64,000 bases of DNA from Caenimonas soli. GTDB taxonomy: Bacteria > Pseudomonadota > Gammaproteobacteria > Burkholderiales > Burkholderiaceae_C. The DNA is taken from contig NZ_JABJVV010000019.1 of NCBI RefSeq assembly GCF_013155545.1, positions 1 to 64,000 on the forward strand, written 5' to 3'. How positions within the stretch are numbered: position 1 is the first letter of the stretch; the number at the start of each line of letters is the position of its first letter. This document shows positions 18,701 through 26,662 of this stretch, in pieces. Position numbers and translations under genes: made by a program. The notes beneath the pieces are model-generated. The model saw nothing but the letters and a program-made list of their open reading frames with translations, made no database searches and had not been told where the DNA came from.

Positions 18701-19161
18701 GCGCCATGATGCGCGAAGTCGTCGAGGGGCTGCAGATGCAGCACCCCGAACGCGAGGTATCCGTCCGGGTCCAGGATGGGATGGTGGCCCAAGGCGATGC
18801 CCGCCTGCTGCGCATAGTGCTGGAGAACCTGGTGGGCAATGCCTGGAAGTTCACTTCGCGTTCCCAGGCAGCGCAAGTGGAAGTCGGCAAGCTCGAGGAC
18901 AGCAATGTGTTCTTCGTGCGAGACAACGGCGTGGGCTTCGATATGGCCTATGCCGGCAAGCTTTTCGGCGCTTTCCAGCGGCTGCACACCGAAGCCGAGT
19001 TTCCGGGGACCGGCATTGGCCTGGCGACGGTGCGGCGCATCGTCGCGCGCCATCAGGGGCGGGTCTGGGCCGAGTCGCTGCTGGGCCAGGGCACGACCTT
19101 CTTTTTCGTGCTGTCGGAGTCCGCGCCGCCGCCCTGGCTGGCCGGCGACGCACCGGCCTAG
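15742..19161 (+). CDS. Large multi-PAS membrane sensor histidine kinase
   Basis: The protein of about 1139 residues starts with a membrane helix, a periplasmic Cache-type sensor region to about residue 275, a second membrane helix and a HAMP linker (about 295-350). Then come a PAS domain (about 365-480), a PAS_3 type domain (510-630), a GAF domain (635-765) and another PAS (785-905). The kinase core has the phospho-acceptor His919 in SVSHDLRAPLGA, the N box NLVGNAWKF and the G boxes DNGVGFDM and GTGIGLATV. I chose the ATG at 15742 (AAGGAG, spacing 11); a GTG at 15733 is possible. No response regulator lies beside it, so its partner is unknown. It ends four bases inside the convergent hydrolase gene. 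Confidence 0.93.
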   Translation: MQRSLSLQGRLAMLVVAAILPLAALSVWFAVSATQEATSDAQSQLKFSASLVAAHQDRMVESAQQLLAAVATMPGLRGADVQRCAGYFEGLRTLYPVYSNIGILDLQGRTICHANQRSGSFAAGDRSYVQRALSERRLVMGEAVVGRSSGRLAIPFARPIMEGDEVVAVAFAALDLGRAADALARLDLPQGASVVVSDRHGKVLMEHPKKAAQTLPANLASTVAEDGSGEFRDAAGHARIFGSASSHQVSGEGFVAVVAMDRAQVTYVSSVKLRNELLVLAVTLLAGVAAAWWVGGRAIVRPANQILGAVRRLEQGLLDARVPLQAGPPRGEFARIGAAFNLMAESLQLRQVDLQTELGRSRSAYAALDLVLNSMQEGLLAVTEAGQFLMFNEAAARLFPLATPAPPQQWAQHFGFYQADGITPYANEDLPLVRAALGESGRQQLLFVRNALVPQGRLLQCSWQPIRGEGGLSGGLVVFTDVTELQRLQAEQAAQFAQLQETQRKLIEAQRIGRVGNWELDLRSGRVWWSDEVYGLFGVTREQFEPTLNGFAQWVHPDDRGLLKPARDAALRDGEVVNMEYRVVKPDGAIAWFQEIAEARRNEQGEPIWFGGVVQDITARKKNEQALLHSERELHDYTLMLQRAAEAAQAITSHPALEETLQEVADQARRVIGTRQALVSLTGRTSADPAMRRASGEPGDGNAGRQLIVPLASRSGQNIGQLELSGKEHGDFTQRDEYVALELAQLASIAIDNARLFTQIRELNAGLETRIAARTAELTRQEQLYRTLAEQAPEVIWNSDSAGRLTFLNHAWYELVGGTPEDWIGTSAMAAIHPDDRAAVAANWNRSCETTSTLTGVRRVRAKDGSYHTMSYKAAPVLVDGKVAFWVGIDADITEFKAIERALRSSNQELEAFSYSVSHDLRAPLGAIGGFSRALELKLEGHPDDRARHYLARIQAGVGKMEQLIESLLALSKVVRAPLNYGAVDLSAMMREVVEGLQMQHPEREVSVRVQDGMVAQGDARLLRIVLENLVGNAWKFTSRSQAAQVEVGKLEDSNVFFVRDNGVGFDMAYAGKLFGAFQRLHTEAEFPGTGIGLATVRRIVARHQGRVWAESLLGQGTTFFFVLSESAPPPWLAGDAPA

Positions 19162-20213
19162 GCCAGCGCGAAGCGGTAGACGCCGTCCGCGCCCAACAGG
19201 CGGCGCAGCTTGCCGGCGAACCACAGCGCATGCAGGTGGGCCACCGATTCGCCCATCGCGAAGGTTGTCTGGTGCAGATCGAGCTTGCGCTTGAACATGA
19301 TGGGCAGCACGTCGGCGGCCGACTGCGGGGCTTTGGCGCAGGCTTCCACCACTTCGGCCAACCGGTCGCGGTGGTGCTCGTGCAGCTGGCGGATGCGCTC
19401 GTGCAGTCCGCGAAACGGCTTGCCGTGCGAGGGCAGGGTCAACGTGTCCTTGGGCAGTCCGGCGAATTTGTCGATGGAGTCGAGGAAGGCCTTGAGCGGG
19501 TTGGACTCCGGCTCCACGTCATAGACGCTCACGTTGGTCGATATGCGGGGCAGCATCATGTCGCCGCTGACCAGCACCCGGGTCTCGTCGCAATACAGCG
19601 CGATATGTTCCGGCGCGTGGCCGTAGCCGCTGATGCAGCGCCAGTCGCGCCCACCGATGCGCACGGTGTCGCCATCCTGCATGCGCCGGAACGTGCGCGG
19701 CACCTGCGGCACCATCCCGGGGTAGTAGTTGGTCCGGGCCCGGATCTTCTCCACCGACTCGGGGTCCGTCAGGCCGTGCGAGGCGAAGAAATTGGCCGCA
19801 TGTTCGCCGCCGAAGCCTGTCGTGCTTTGTGAAGCGATGCGGGCCGCGTTGAAGTCGGTGGCGCTGATCCACAGCGGCGCCTTCCAGCGCTCGCACAGCC
19901 ACCAGGCCAGACCGATGTGGTCGGGGTGCATATGGGTCACGATCACCCGCAGGATGGGCAGGCCTTCCAGCTGCGTGGCGAAGATCTGCTCCCACTGGGC
20001 CTTCGACTCGTCCCGGCTGATGCAGCAGTCGATCACGGTCCAGCCGGCACGGCCGTCGATCTCGTCGCGCAGCAGCCACAGGTTGATGTGATCCAGGGCG
20101 AATGGCAGGGCCATGCGGATCCACTTCACACCCGGGGCGACCTCCATGGTTTCGCCCTGGCCGGGCATGGCGTCACCAAACGGGTAGTCCAGCAGTTGTT
20201 CGAGGGCGTTCAT
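19158..20213 (-). CDS. Metallo-beta-lactamase fold hydrolase
   Basis: The 351-residue protein carries the metal motif THMHPDHIG and further ligands in the pattern GYGHAPEHIALY and VLVSGDMMLP, typical of the glyoxalase II-like branch with an added C-terminal helical domain. The substrate is not known. The gene is divergent from the MerR/LiuR-like regulator, and a near-perfect copy of the 22-base palindrome lies 22 bases upstream of its start (20236-20257). It is therefore likely controlled by that regulator together with branched-chain acyl-CoA breakdown, possibly as a thioester hydrolase; that role is inference. Confidence 0.88.
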   Translation of the reverse strand: MNALEQLLDYPFGDAMPGQGETMEVAPGVKWIRMALPFALDHINLWLLRDEIDGRAGWTVIDCCISRDESKAQWEQIFATQLEGLPILRVIVTHMHPDHIGLAWWLCERWKAPLWISATDFNAARIASQSTTGFGGEHAANFFASHGLTDPESVEKIRARTNYYPGMVPQVPRTFRRMQDGDTVRIGGRDWRCISGYGHAPEHIALYCDETRVLVSGDMMLPRISTNVSVYDVEPESNPLKAFLDSIDKFAGLPKDTLTLPSHGKPFRGLHERIRQLHEHHRDRLAEVVEACAKAPQSAADVLPIMFKRKLDLHQTTFAMGESVAHLHALWFAGKLRRLLGADGVYRFALA

Positions 20214-20235
20214 CGGGGTCCTGTGATCAAAGGAT

Positions 20236-20257
20236 TTGACGTTGACGTAAACGTCAT
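20236..20257. promoter_or_regulatory. LiuR-like operator, copy 1
   Basis: A 22-base imperfect palindrome, TTGACGTTGAC followed by GTAAACGTCAT, lies between the divergent hydrolase and MerR-family genes. It differs from the perfect copy at 20745-20766 at only two positions. LiuR, a MerR-family regulator of branched-chain amino acid degradation in proteobacteria, is known to use palindromes of this general type. The position allows control of the hydrolase gene and autoregulation of the regulator. Confidence 0.75.
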
Positions 20258-20326
20258 ATGTAATCCGATTGTAGGGATGGGGCGATGACCCTGCTGTCCC
20301 GTCCCGTACACACGAACTTATCTGTT

Positions 20327-20734
20327 ATGGCCCTCACGACGTACACCATCAGCGACCTGGCGAAAGAGTTCGACCTCACCACGCGGGCCATGCGTTTCTA
20401 CGAAGACATGGGTCTTCTGCAGCCCGAGCGCTCCGGCCCCGGGGGGCGCAACCGCATCTACAGCGCGCGCGATCGCACCCGCCTGAAGCTCACGCTGCGC
20501 GCCAAGCGGCTCGGGCTGTCCCTGACCGAGGCGCGGGAAATCATCGACATGTACGACAGCCCGCGGGATACCGGGCCGCAGCTGAGGAAGTTCCTGGCCG
20601 TGCTGGCTCAGCATCGCAAACAGCTGGAAGAGCAGATGGCCGACCTGCAGGCCAACCTGGATGAGGTCAAGGTGCACGAAAAAGAGGCGCGCGCCCTCTT
20701 GGCCAAGTCCGAGAAAACGCGGCAGGTGGCCTGA
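20327..20734 (+). CDS. liuR: MerR family regulator, LiuR-like
   Basis: The 135-residue protein has the MerR DNA-binding head (YTISDLAKEFDLTTRAMRFY, EDMGLLQPERSG) and a long dimerisation helix (about residues 80-125). It has no cysteines for metal binding, which argues against a metal sensor. The ATG at 20327 starts the conserved region; a TTG or similar start at 20285 would add 14 residues without similarity. The matching palindromes on both sides and isovaleryl-CoA dehydrogenase downstream support the LiuR assignment, which regulates leucine and isovalerate breakdown. Confidence 0.88.
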   Translation: MALTTYTISDLAKEFDLTTRAMRFYEDMGLLQPERSGPGGRNRIYSARDRTRLKLTLRAKRLGLSLTEAREIIDMYDSPRDTGPQLRKFLAVLAQHRKQLEEQMADLQANLDEVKVHEKEARALLAKSEKTRQVA

Positions 20735-20744
20735 CAGGGCATAA

Positions 20745-20766
20745 TTGACGTTTACGTAAACGTCAA
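20745..20766. promoter_or_regulatory. LiuR-like operator, copy 2 (perfect palindrome)
   Basis: The 22 bases are a perfect palindrome with half-site TTGACGTTTAC. They lie 12 bases before the thioesterase ATG and directly downstream of a CATAAT hexamer (20740-20745) that could be the -10 element. Binding there would block transcription start, so repression of the thioesterase-liuA unit is expected. Together with copy 1 it brackets the regulator gene. Confidence 0.8.
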
Positions 20767-20778
20767 CTCCAGTACACC

Positions 20779-21240
20779 ATGGCCGGCCAGCGCTTCGAAC
20801 CCAGGGATCCGGATTTCGCCGCGCGCGTGCGGGCGAGCTTCGAGCGCCAGGGCGCGATGAAAACCATAGGCGCGACGCTGGCCAGCGTCGAGGCGGGGCG
20901 GGTCGTGATCGAGCTGCCCTGGGCGCAGCCGCTGACCCAGCAGCACGGCTTCCTGCACGCCGGCATGGTGGCCACGGCGCTGGATTCGGCTTGCGGCTAT
21001 GCCGGATTCAGCCTGATGCCGGCGGATGCCGCCGTGCTGACCATCGAGTACAAGATCAACCTGCTGGCCCCGGCGCAGGGCCAGCGCTTTCGCATGGAAG
21101 GCCTGGTCATCAAGCCGGGCCGCACCGTCACGGTGGCCGAGGGCAAGGCTTTTGCCATCGACGACGGCAAAGAGAAACTCATCGCCACGATGGGATGCAC
21201 GCTGATGGCCGTGTTCGGCCGCGACGGCATCCAGCATTGA
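20779..21240 (+). CDS. PaaI-like hotdog-fold thioesterase
   Basis: The 153-residue protein shows the hotdog thioesterase core with QQHGFLHAGMVATALDSACG, which carries the HGG/A-type loop and the acidic residue used for hydrolysis, and a C-terminal strand pair ending in GCTLMAVFG. It would cleave acyl-CoA thioesters. It sits between a LiuR-like operator and liuA (23 bases upstream of the latter), so it may relieve build-up of branched-chain acyl-CoA. The acyl preference is unknown. Confidence 0.87.
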   Translation: MAGQRFEPRDPDFAARVRASFERQGAMKTIGATLASVEAGRVVIELPWAQPLTQQHGFLHAGMVATALDSACGYAGFSLMPADAAVLTIEYKINLLAPAQGQRFRMEGLVIKPGRTVTVAEGKAFAIDDGKEKLIATMGCTLMAVFGRDGIQH

Positions 21241-21263
21241 CACCGCATCCAAGGAGACACAGC

Positions 21264-22442
21264 ATGAACCTTCCAGGACTCGACTTCCAGCTGGGCGAAG
21301 ACATAGACGCGCTGCGCGACGCCGTGCGCGAATTCGCGCAAGCGGAGATCGCCCCCCGTGCCACCGAGATCGACCGCAGCGACCAGTTCCCCATGGACCT
21401 GTGGCGCAAGATGGGCGAGGTCGGTGTGTTGGGCATCACGGTGTCCGAGGAATACGGCGGCGCCAACATGGGCTACCTGGCGCACATGATCGCCATGGAG
21501 GAAATCTCGCGCGCCTCGGCCTCGGTCGGCCTGTCGTACGGTGCGCACAGCAACCTGTGCGTCAACCAGATCAAGCGCAACGGCAGCGAGGCGCAGAAGA
21601 AGAAATACCTGCCCAAGCTGATTTCCGGCGAGCATGTCGGCGCCCTGGCCATGAGCGAGTCGGGCGCGGGCAGCGACGTCATTTCCATGAAGCTCAAGGC
21701 CGAAGACAAGGGTGGCTACTACCTCCTCAACGGCAACAAGTTCTGGATCACCAACGGCCCCGACGCCGACACCCTGGTGGTTTACGCCAAGACCGAGCCC
21801 GAACTGGGCGCCCGCGGCGTCACCGCTTTCCTGATCGAAAAGGGCATGAAGGGCTTCTCGATCGCGCAGAAGCTCGACAAGCTGGGCATGCGCGGTTCCC
21901 ACACCGGCGAACTGGTGTTCCAGAACGTCGAAGTGCCAGCCGCCAACGTGCTGGGCAGCCTCAACGGCGGCGCCAAGGTACTGATGAGCGGCCTGGACTA
22001 CGAGCGCGCCGTGCTCGCGGCCGGGCCCATCGGCATCATGCAGGCGGTGATGGACAACGTCATCCCCTACACCCACGACCGCAAGCAGTTCGGCCAGAGC
22101 ATCGGCGAATTCCAGCTGGTCCAGGGGAAGGTCGCCGACATGTACACCGTACTGCAGGCCGGGCGGGCCTTCTGCTACACGGTGGGCAAGAACCTGGACA
22201 TGCTGGGCTCGGATCACGTGCGCCAGGTCCGCAAGGACTGCGCCTCGGTCATCCTGTGGTGCGCCGAGAAGGCCACCTGGATGGCGGGCGAGGGCATCCA
22301 GATCTTCGGCGGCAACGGCTACATCAACGACTACCCCCTGGGGCGGCTGTGGCGGGACGCCAAGCTGTACGAAATCGGCGCCGGCACCAGCGAGATCCGG
22401 CGCATGCTGATAGGGCGGGAGCTGTTCGCCGAAACGATGTAG
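21264..22442 (+). CDS. liuA: Isovaleryl-CoA dehydrogenase
   Basis: The 392-residue flavoprotein oxidises isovaleryl-CoA to 3-methylcrotonyl-CoA in leucine breakdown. Conserved parts include AMSESGAGSDV and FWITNGPDADTLVVYAKTEP for FAD/substrate binding. The catalytic base appears to be Glu247 in GLDYERAVLA, the position used by isovaleryl-CoA dehydrogenases, while the C-terminal YEIGAGTSEIRRM has Gly where other families have the base. The ATG has an AAGGAGA site. It forms a unit with the thioesterase under the LiuR-like site, and the later pathway enzymes lie at 48.7-56.8 kb. Confidence 0.94.
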   Translation: MNLPGLDFQLGEDIDALRDAVREFAQAEIAPRATEIDRSDQFPMDLWRKMGEVGVLGITVSEEYGGANMGYLAHMIAMEEISRASASVGLSYGAHSNLCVNQIKRNGSEAQKKKYLPKLISGEHVGALAMSESGAGSDVISMKLKAEDKGGYYLLNGNKFWITNGPDADTLVVYAKTEPELGARGVTAFLIEKGMKGFSIAQKLDKLGMRGSHTGELVFQNVEVPAANVLGSLNGGAKVLMSGLDYERAVLAAGPIGIMQAVMDNVIPYTHDRKQFGQSIGEFQLVQGKVADMYTVLQAGRAFCYTVGKNLDMLGSDHVRQVRKDCASVILWCAEKATWMAGEGIQIFGGNGYINDYPLGRLWRDAKLYEIGAGTSEIRRMLIGRELFAETM

Positions 22443-22479
22443 GCCACGTCCGGTGGCCGGGCAGGCGAAAATAGCGCTT

Positions 22480-23136
22480 ATGACCTCATCGATCCAGGAC
22501 CTCTTCACCCACAACCGCGCCTGGGCTGCCCAGATGGAGCGCGAGCGGCCGGGCTTTTTCACGGGCCTGACCAAGCAGCAGTCGCCCAAGTACATGTGGA
22601 TCGGCTGTTCCGACAGCCGGGTGCCGGCCAACCAGATCACGGGGCTGGAACCGGGCGAGGTGTTCGTCCACCGGAACGTGGCGAATATCGTCGTGCATTC
22701 CGATCTCAATGCGCTGTCGGCCATCCAGTTCGCGGTGGAATTGCTCAAGGTCGAGCACGTCATGGTGGTCGGGCATTACGGCTGCAGCGGCGTGCAGGCT
22801 GCGCTCGACGCGGCCCGCATCGGCCTGGCGGACAACTGGATACGCCATATCCAGGATGTCCGGGACCGCCATCGCGGGCTGCTGGAGCAACTGGCCCCCG
22901 AGAAGCGGGCCAACGCCTTGTGCGAGCTGAACGTGGTCGAACAGGTCGTCAATGTCTGCGTCAGCACGGTGATGGTCGACGCCTGGGCCAAGGGCCAGAA
23001 AGTCAGCGTCCACGGCTGGGCTTTCGGCGTCAACGACGGCCTCTTGCAGGACCTGCGGATGACCGTGACCAGCACCGATGCGATCGAGCCGCTGTACCGG
23101 ACCGCGGTCGAGCGCGTCCTGGCGGCCCGAAAGTAG
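22480..23136 (+). CDS. can: Beta-class carbonic anhydrase
   Basis: The 218-residue enzyme interconverts carbon dioxide and bicarbonate. Zinc ligands Cys43, His99 and Cys102 are seen in IGCSDSRVP and VVGHYGCSG, with the Asp45-Arg47 dyad. The ATG at 22480 is preferred to the upstream frame start at 22453 because it begins the conserved region. It is followed five bases later by aceK. Bicarbonate supply for the biotin carboxylases of this window is a plausible but unproved link. Confidence 0.95.
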   Translation: MTSSIQDLFTHNRAWAAQMERERPGFFTGLTKQQSPKYMWIGCSDSRVPANQITGLEPGEVFVHRNVANIVVHSDLNALSAIQFAVELLKVEHVMVVGHYGCSGVQAALDAARIGLADNWIRHIQDVRDRHRGLLEQLAPEKRANALCELNVVEQVVNVCVSTVMVDAWAKGQKVSVHGWAFGVNDGLLQDLRMTVTSTDAIEPLYRTAVERVLAARK

Positions 23137-23141
23137 AACGC

Positions 23142-24974
23142 GTGTTCCCGCAACGCCTCGATTCGCCGCTCGCCTACGACATCGCCAAGGCGATGATGGA
23201 CGGCTTCAATCGCCACTACCGGCTGTTTCGCACCGAGTCGGCACGCGCCAAGCATCGCTTCGAGACCGCCGACTGGCACGGCCAGCAGCGGGCCCAGCGC
23301 GAGCGCATCGAGTTCTACGACCTGCGGGTGAAGGAAGCGTCGAGCCGGCTCGAAAAGGAATTCAAAGCCGGCGAGCAGCCGATGGAAGTCTGGCAGCAAG
23401 TCAAGCTCCACTACATCGGCCTGCTGATCGACCATCACCAGCCGGAGCTGGCCGAAACCTTCTTCAATTCGGTCACCACCAAGATCCTGCACCGCACCTA
23501 TTTCCACAACGACTTCATCTTCGTGCGTCCGGCCGTGAGCACCGAGTACATAGAGAACGACGAGCCGGCGGCGATGCCGACGTACCGCGCCTACTACCCG
23601 ACGCGCGAGAGCCTGGGCGACACCATCGTTCGCATCGTCGACAACTTCCAGCTGCAGCGGCCGTTCGAAGACTTGCAGCGCGACGCGCACTACGTGCTCG
23701 AAGCCATGGCCAGCCGGCTGAGCCATGTCAAGCTGCGCGCCAACTTCCAGATCCAGGTGCTGTCGGCTCTGTTCTATCGCAACAAGGGCGCCTACGTGGT
23801 CGGCAAGATAATCAACGGCTTCAACGAAGTCCCTTTCGCGCTGCCGATCCTGCACAACAAGCAGGGCACGCTGATCATCGACACCTGCCTGTTCGGCGAA
23901 GACGACATGCAGATGCTGTTCTCGTTCGCCCGGGCCTATTTCATGGTCGACATGGAGATCCCGTCGGCCTACGTGCAATTCTTGCGCTCGCTCATGCCGC
24001 GCAAGCCGCGAGCGGAAATCTACAACGCGCTGGGCCTGGCCAAGCAGGGCAAGACCCTGTTCTACCGCGACTTCCTCTACCACCTGAAGCATTCCAGCGA
24101 CAAGTTCCGCATCGCCCCCGGCATCAAGGGCATGGTGATGCTGGTGTTCGACCTGCCCTCGTTCCCGTACGTGTTCAAGCTGATCAAGGACTACTACCCG
24201 CCGCAGAAGGACACCACGCGCGAGAAGATCAAGGGCAAGTACCTGATGGTCAAGCAGCACGACCGCGTCGGCCGCATGGCCGACTCCCTGGAGTACAGCG
24301 AGGTGGCCTTCGCGCGCGACCGCTTCGAGGACCAGTTGATCGAGGAAATCCGCAAGTTCGCTCCCAGCCAGCTGGAGATCAGCGACCGCGACGGCGATGG
24401 CAAGGAAGAGGTGATCATCAAGCACCTGTACATCGAGCGCCGGATGATCCCGCTGAACATCTACCTGCAGGAAGCCTTGGACGCCGGCAGCGCCGCGGGC
24501 AAGAACACCATCGGCGCGGAGCATGCGCAGGACCAGATCGAGCGCGCCGTCATCGAGTACGGCAATGCGATCAAGGACCTGGTGGCGGCCAACATCTTCC
24601 CGGGCGACATGCTGTGGAAGAATTTCGGCGTCACGCGCAACGGCAAGGTCGTGTTCTACGACTACGACGAGATCGAATACATCACCGACTGCCAATTCCG
24701 CAAGGTGCCGGAGGCGCGCAACGAGGAAGAGGAGATGTCGGGCGAGGTCTGGTACACGGTGGGGCCGCACGATGTCTTTCCCGAGACCTTCGGGCCCTTC
24801 CTGCTGGGCAACCCGGCCGTGCGCGAGGTGTTCATGAAGCATCACGCCGACCTGCTGGACGCCGCCTTCTGGCAGAGCCACAAGGAGCGCATCCAGGCCG
24901 GCCACGTGCACGACGTTTTTCCGTACGAGCGCGAGAAGCGCTTCGCGCGCAAACACAACCTGGTCCGCAAATGA
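23142..24974 (+). CDS. aceK: Isocitrate dehydrogenase kinase/phosphatase
   Basis: The 610-residue bifunctional enzyme phosphorylates and dephosphorylates isocitrate dehydrogenase, directing carbon between the Krebs cycle and the glyoxylate shunt. It starts with FPQRLDSPLAYDIAKAMMDG after a GTG initiator at 23142, matching the family start. The kinase-like part includes VFDLPSFPYVFKLIKDYYPP and FYDYDEIEYITDCQFRK. The glyoxylate shunt genes themselves are not in the window. The stop overlaps the next gene in an ATGA. Confidence 0.97.
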   Translation: MFPQRLDSPLAYDIAKAMMDGFNRHYRLFRTESARAKHRFETADWHGQQRAQRERIEFYDLRVKEASSRLEKEFKAGEQPMEVWQQVKLHYIGLLIDHHQPELAETFFNSVTTKILHRTYFHNDFIFVRPAVSTEYIENDEPAAMPTYRAYYPTRESLGDTIVRIVDNFQLQRPFEDLQRDAHYVLEAMASRLSHVKLRANFQIQVLSALFYRNKGAYVVGKIINGFNEVPFALPILHNKQGTLIIDTCLFGEDDMQMLFSFARAYFMVDMEIPSAYVQFLRSLMPRKPRAEIYNALGLAKQGKTLFYRDFLYHLKHSSDKFRIAPGIKGMVMLVFDLPSFPYVFKLIKDYYPPQKDTTREKIKGKYLMVKQHDRVGRMADSLEYSEVAFARDRFEDQLIEEIRKFAPSQLEISDRDGDGKEEVIIKHLYIERRMIPLNIYLQEALDAGSAAGKNTIGAEHAQDQIERAVIEYGNAIKDLVAANIFPGDMLWKNFGVTRNGKVVFYDYDEIEYITDCQFRKVPEARNEEEEMSGEVWYTVGPHDVFPETFGPFLLGNPAVREVFMKHHADLLDAAFWQSHKERIQAGHVHDVFPYEREKRFARKHNLVRK

Positions 24975-25468
24975 GCGCCAGAGACGCCTGGGAACTCGCC
25001 AGCTTCGTGGTCACGGTGATCGCCTTGCCGTTCGCGATCGCCTTTTTCGCCTGGGAGCAAAGCAAGGAGCGCGACAACGAGGAAGAAGAGGGCTACCAGC
25101 TGCTCTCCAACGCCTACAACGATTTTCTCAAGGTCGTGCTCGGCAACCCCGACCTGCAATTGCGAACCAATGAGCCACTGGCAAATCCCACTCCGGAGCA
25201 GAACGAGCGCATGCTGGTGATCTTCGATATGCTGATGTCGCTGTTCGAACGTGCCTTCCTGGTGGCCTACAAGCCCAAGATGAGCGAGACCGAGGCCAGG
25301 CGCTGGAACAGCTGGGACGATTACATGCGCGAATGGTGCCGCCGTGAAGACTTTCACAACGCCTTGCCGCTGCTGTTGCGTGGCGAAGACCCCGAGTTCC
25401 AGAGTTACCTGCGCCGCATCGCCCAAGAGGAACGCGGCGCGCTGAATCAATTGAAACCAACGAGCTGA
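24971..25468 (+). CDS. Small membrane-anchored protein of unknown function
   Basis: The 165-residue protein has one hydrophobic segment at about residues 10-28 and then a soluble, charged domain with many Trp and aromatic residues (for example SWDDYMREWCRREDFHNA). I do not recognise a named family. Its ATG overlaps the aceK stop, and a thiolase gene starts 12 bases after its own stop. Translational coupling to aceK is therefore likely, but the function is open. Confidence 0.8.
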   Translation: MSARDAWELASFVVTVIALPFAIAFFAWEQSKERDNEEEEGYQLLSNAYNDFLKVVLGNPDLQLRTNEPLANPTPEQNERMLVIFDMLMSLFERAFLVAYKPKMSETEARRWNSWDDYMREWCRREDFHNALPLLLRGEDPEFQSYLRRIAQEERGALNQLKPTS

Positions 25469-25480
25469 AAGGAGCTTTTC

Positions 25481-26662
25481 ATGTCCGATTCCATCGTTAT
25501 CGTCGGCGCCGCACGCACCCCCATGGGCGGTTTCCAGGGCGATTTCTCATCACTGGCAGCACACGACCTCGGCGGCGCAGCCATCAAGGCCGCGGTCGAG
25601 CGCGCCGGCATCCCCGGTGACGCCGTGGGCGAAGTGCTGTTCGGCAATTGCCTGATGGCCGGCCAGGGCCAGGCGCCCGCGCGCCAGGCGGCGTTCAAGG
25701 GCGGGTTGCCCAAGAGCGCGGGGGCCGTGACCATGTCCAAGATGTGCGGTTCCGGCATGAAGGCCGCGATGTTCGCGCACGACATGCTGCTGGCCGGCAG
25801 CCACGACGTGATCGTGGCCGGCGGCATGGAAAGCATGACCAACGCGCCGCACTTGTTGCTCAAGGGCCGCAGCGGCATCCGCATCGGCCATGACCGCATC
25901 TATGATCACATGATGCTCGACGGCCTGGAAGATGCCTACGAGCCCGGCCGTGCCATGGGCACCTTCGGCGAAGACTGCGCCGCCAAGTACAAGTTCACGC
26001 GCGAGGCGCAAGACGCCTTCGCCATGGCCAGCGTCCAGCGCGCCAAGACCGCGACCGAGTCGGGCGCCTTCGCCAAGGAGATCACGCCCGTCACGGTGAA
26101 AGGCCGTGCCGGCGAGGTGGTGGTATCCATCGACGAAGGCCCGGGCAAGATCAAGCTCGACAAGATCCCGACGCTCAAGCCCGCGTTCAAGAAGGACGGC
26201 ACCATTACCGCCGCTTCCAGCTCCAGCATCAACGACGGCGCGGCGGCGCTGGTGATGATGAAGGAGTCGACCGCGACTCGCTTCGGCGGCAAGCCCATCG
26301 CCCGCATCGTCGGCCATGCCATGCACGCCCAGGAGCCCGGCTGGTTCACCACGGCGCCTGTCGGCGCCGTGAACAAGCTCCTGGCCAAGACCGGGTGGAA
26401 GGTGAGCGACGTCGATCTGTGGGAAGTCAACGAAGCCTTCGCCGTGGTACCCATGGCGCTGATGGCGGAACTCAAGGTCTCGCATGACATCGTCAACGTC
26501 AACGGCGGCGCCCTGGTGCTGGGCCACCCGATCGGCGCTTCCGGCGCCCGCATCATGGTCACGCTGATCCACGCGCTGAAGGCCCGCGGCGGCAAGCGCG
26601 GCATCGCCACGCTGTGCATCGGCGGTGGCGAGGGAACGGCCGTGGCGATCGAATTGCTGTAA
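25481..26662 (+). CDS. Acetyl-CoA C-acyltransferase (thiolase)
   Basis: The 393-residue thiolase carries the nucleophile Cys89 in SKMCGSGMKA, His349 in LGHPIGASGARI and Cys379 in TLCIGGGEGTA. These are the full catalytic set. It could act as acetoacetyl-CoA thiolase at the end of leucine breakdown or as a beta-oxidation thiolase. A strong AAGGAG site precedes the ATG. The stop overlaps the ATG of the acyl-CoA dehydrogenase (TAATG), so the two are translationally coupled. Confidence 0.94.
   Translation: MSDSIVIVGAARTPMGGFQGDFSSLAAHDLGGAAIKAAVERAGIPGDAVGEVLFGNCLMAGQGQAPARQAAFKGGLPKSAGAVTMSKMCGSGMKAAMFAHDMLLAGSHDVIVAGGMESMTNAPHLLLKGRSGIRIGHDRIYDHMMLDGLEDAYEPGRAMGTFGEDCAAKYKFTREAQDAFAMASVQRAKTATESGAFAKEITPVTVKGRAGEVVVSIDEGPGKIKLDKIPTLKPAFKKDGTITAASSSSINDGAAALVMMKESTATRFGGKPIARIVGHAMHAQEPGWFTTAPVGAVNKLLAKTGWKVSDVDLWEVNEAFAVVPMALMAELKVSHDIVNVNGGALVLGHPIGASGARIMVTLIHALKARGGKRGIATLCIGGGEGTAVAIELL

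Noticed and set aside
16267..19224. Open frame of 985 codons on the minus strand under the large sensor kinase
   Set aside because: It mirrors the kinase coding strand, is rich in Arg/His/Gln without domain motifs, and the kinase itself is certain.
20327..20734. Metal-sensing MerR protein
   Set aside because: No metal-binding cysteines are present and the neighbours are acyl-CoA enzymes, which fits LiuR instead.
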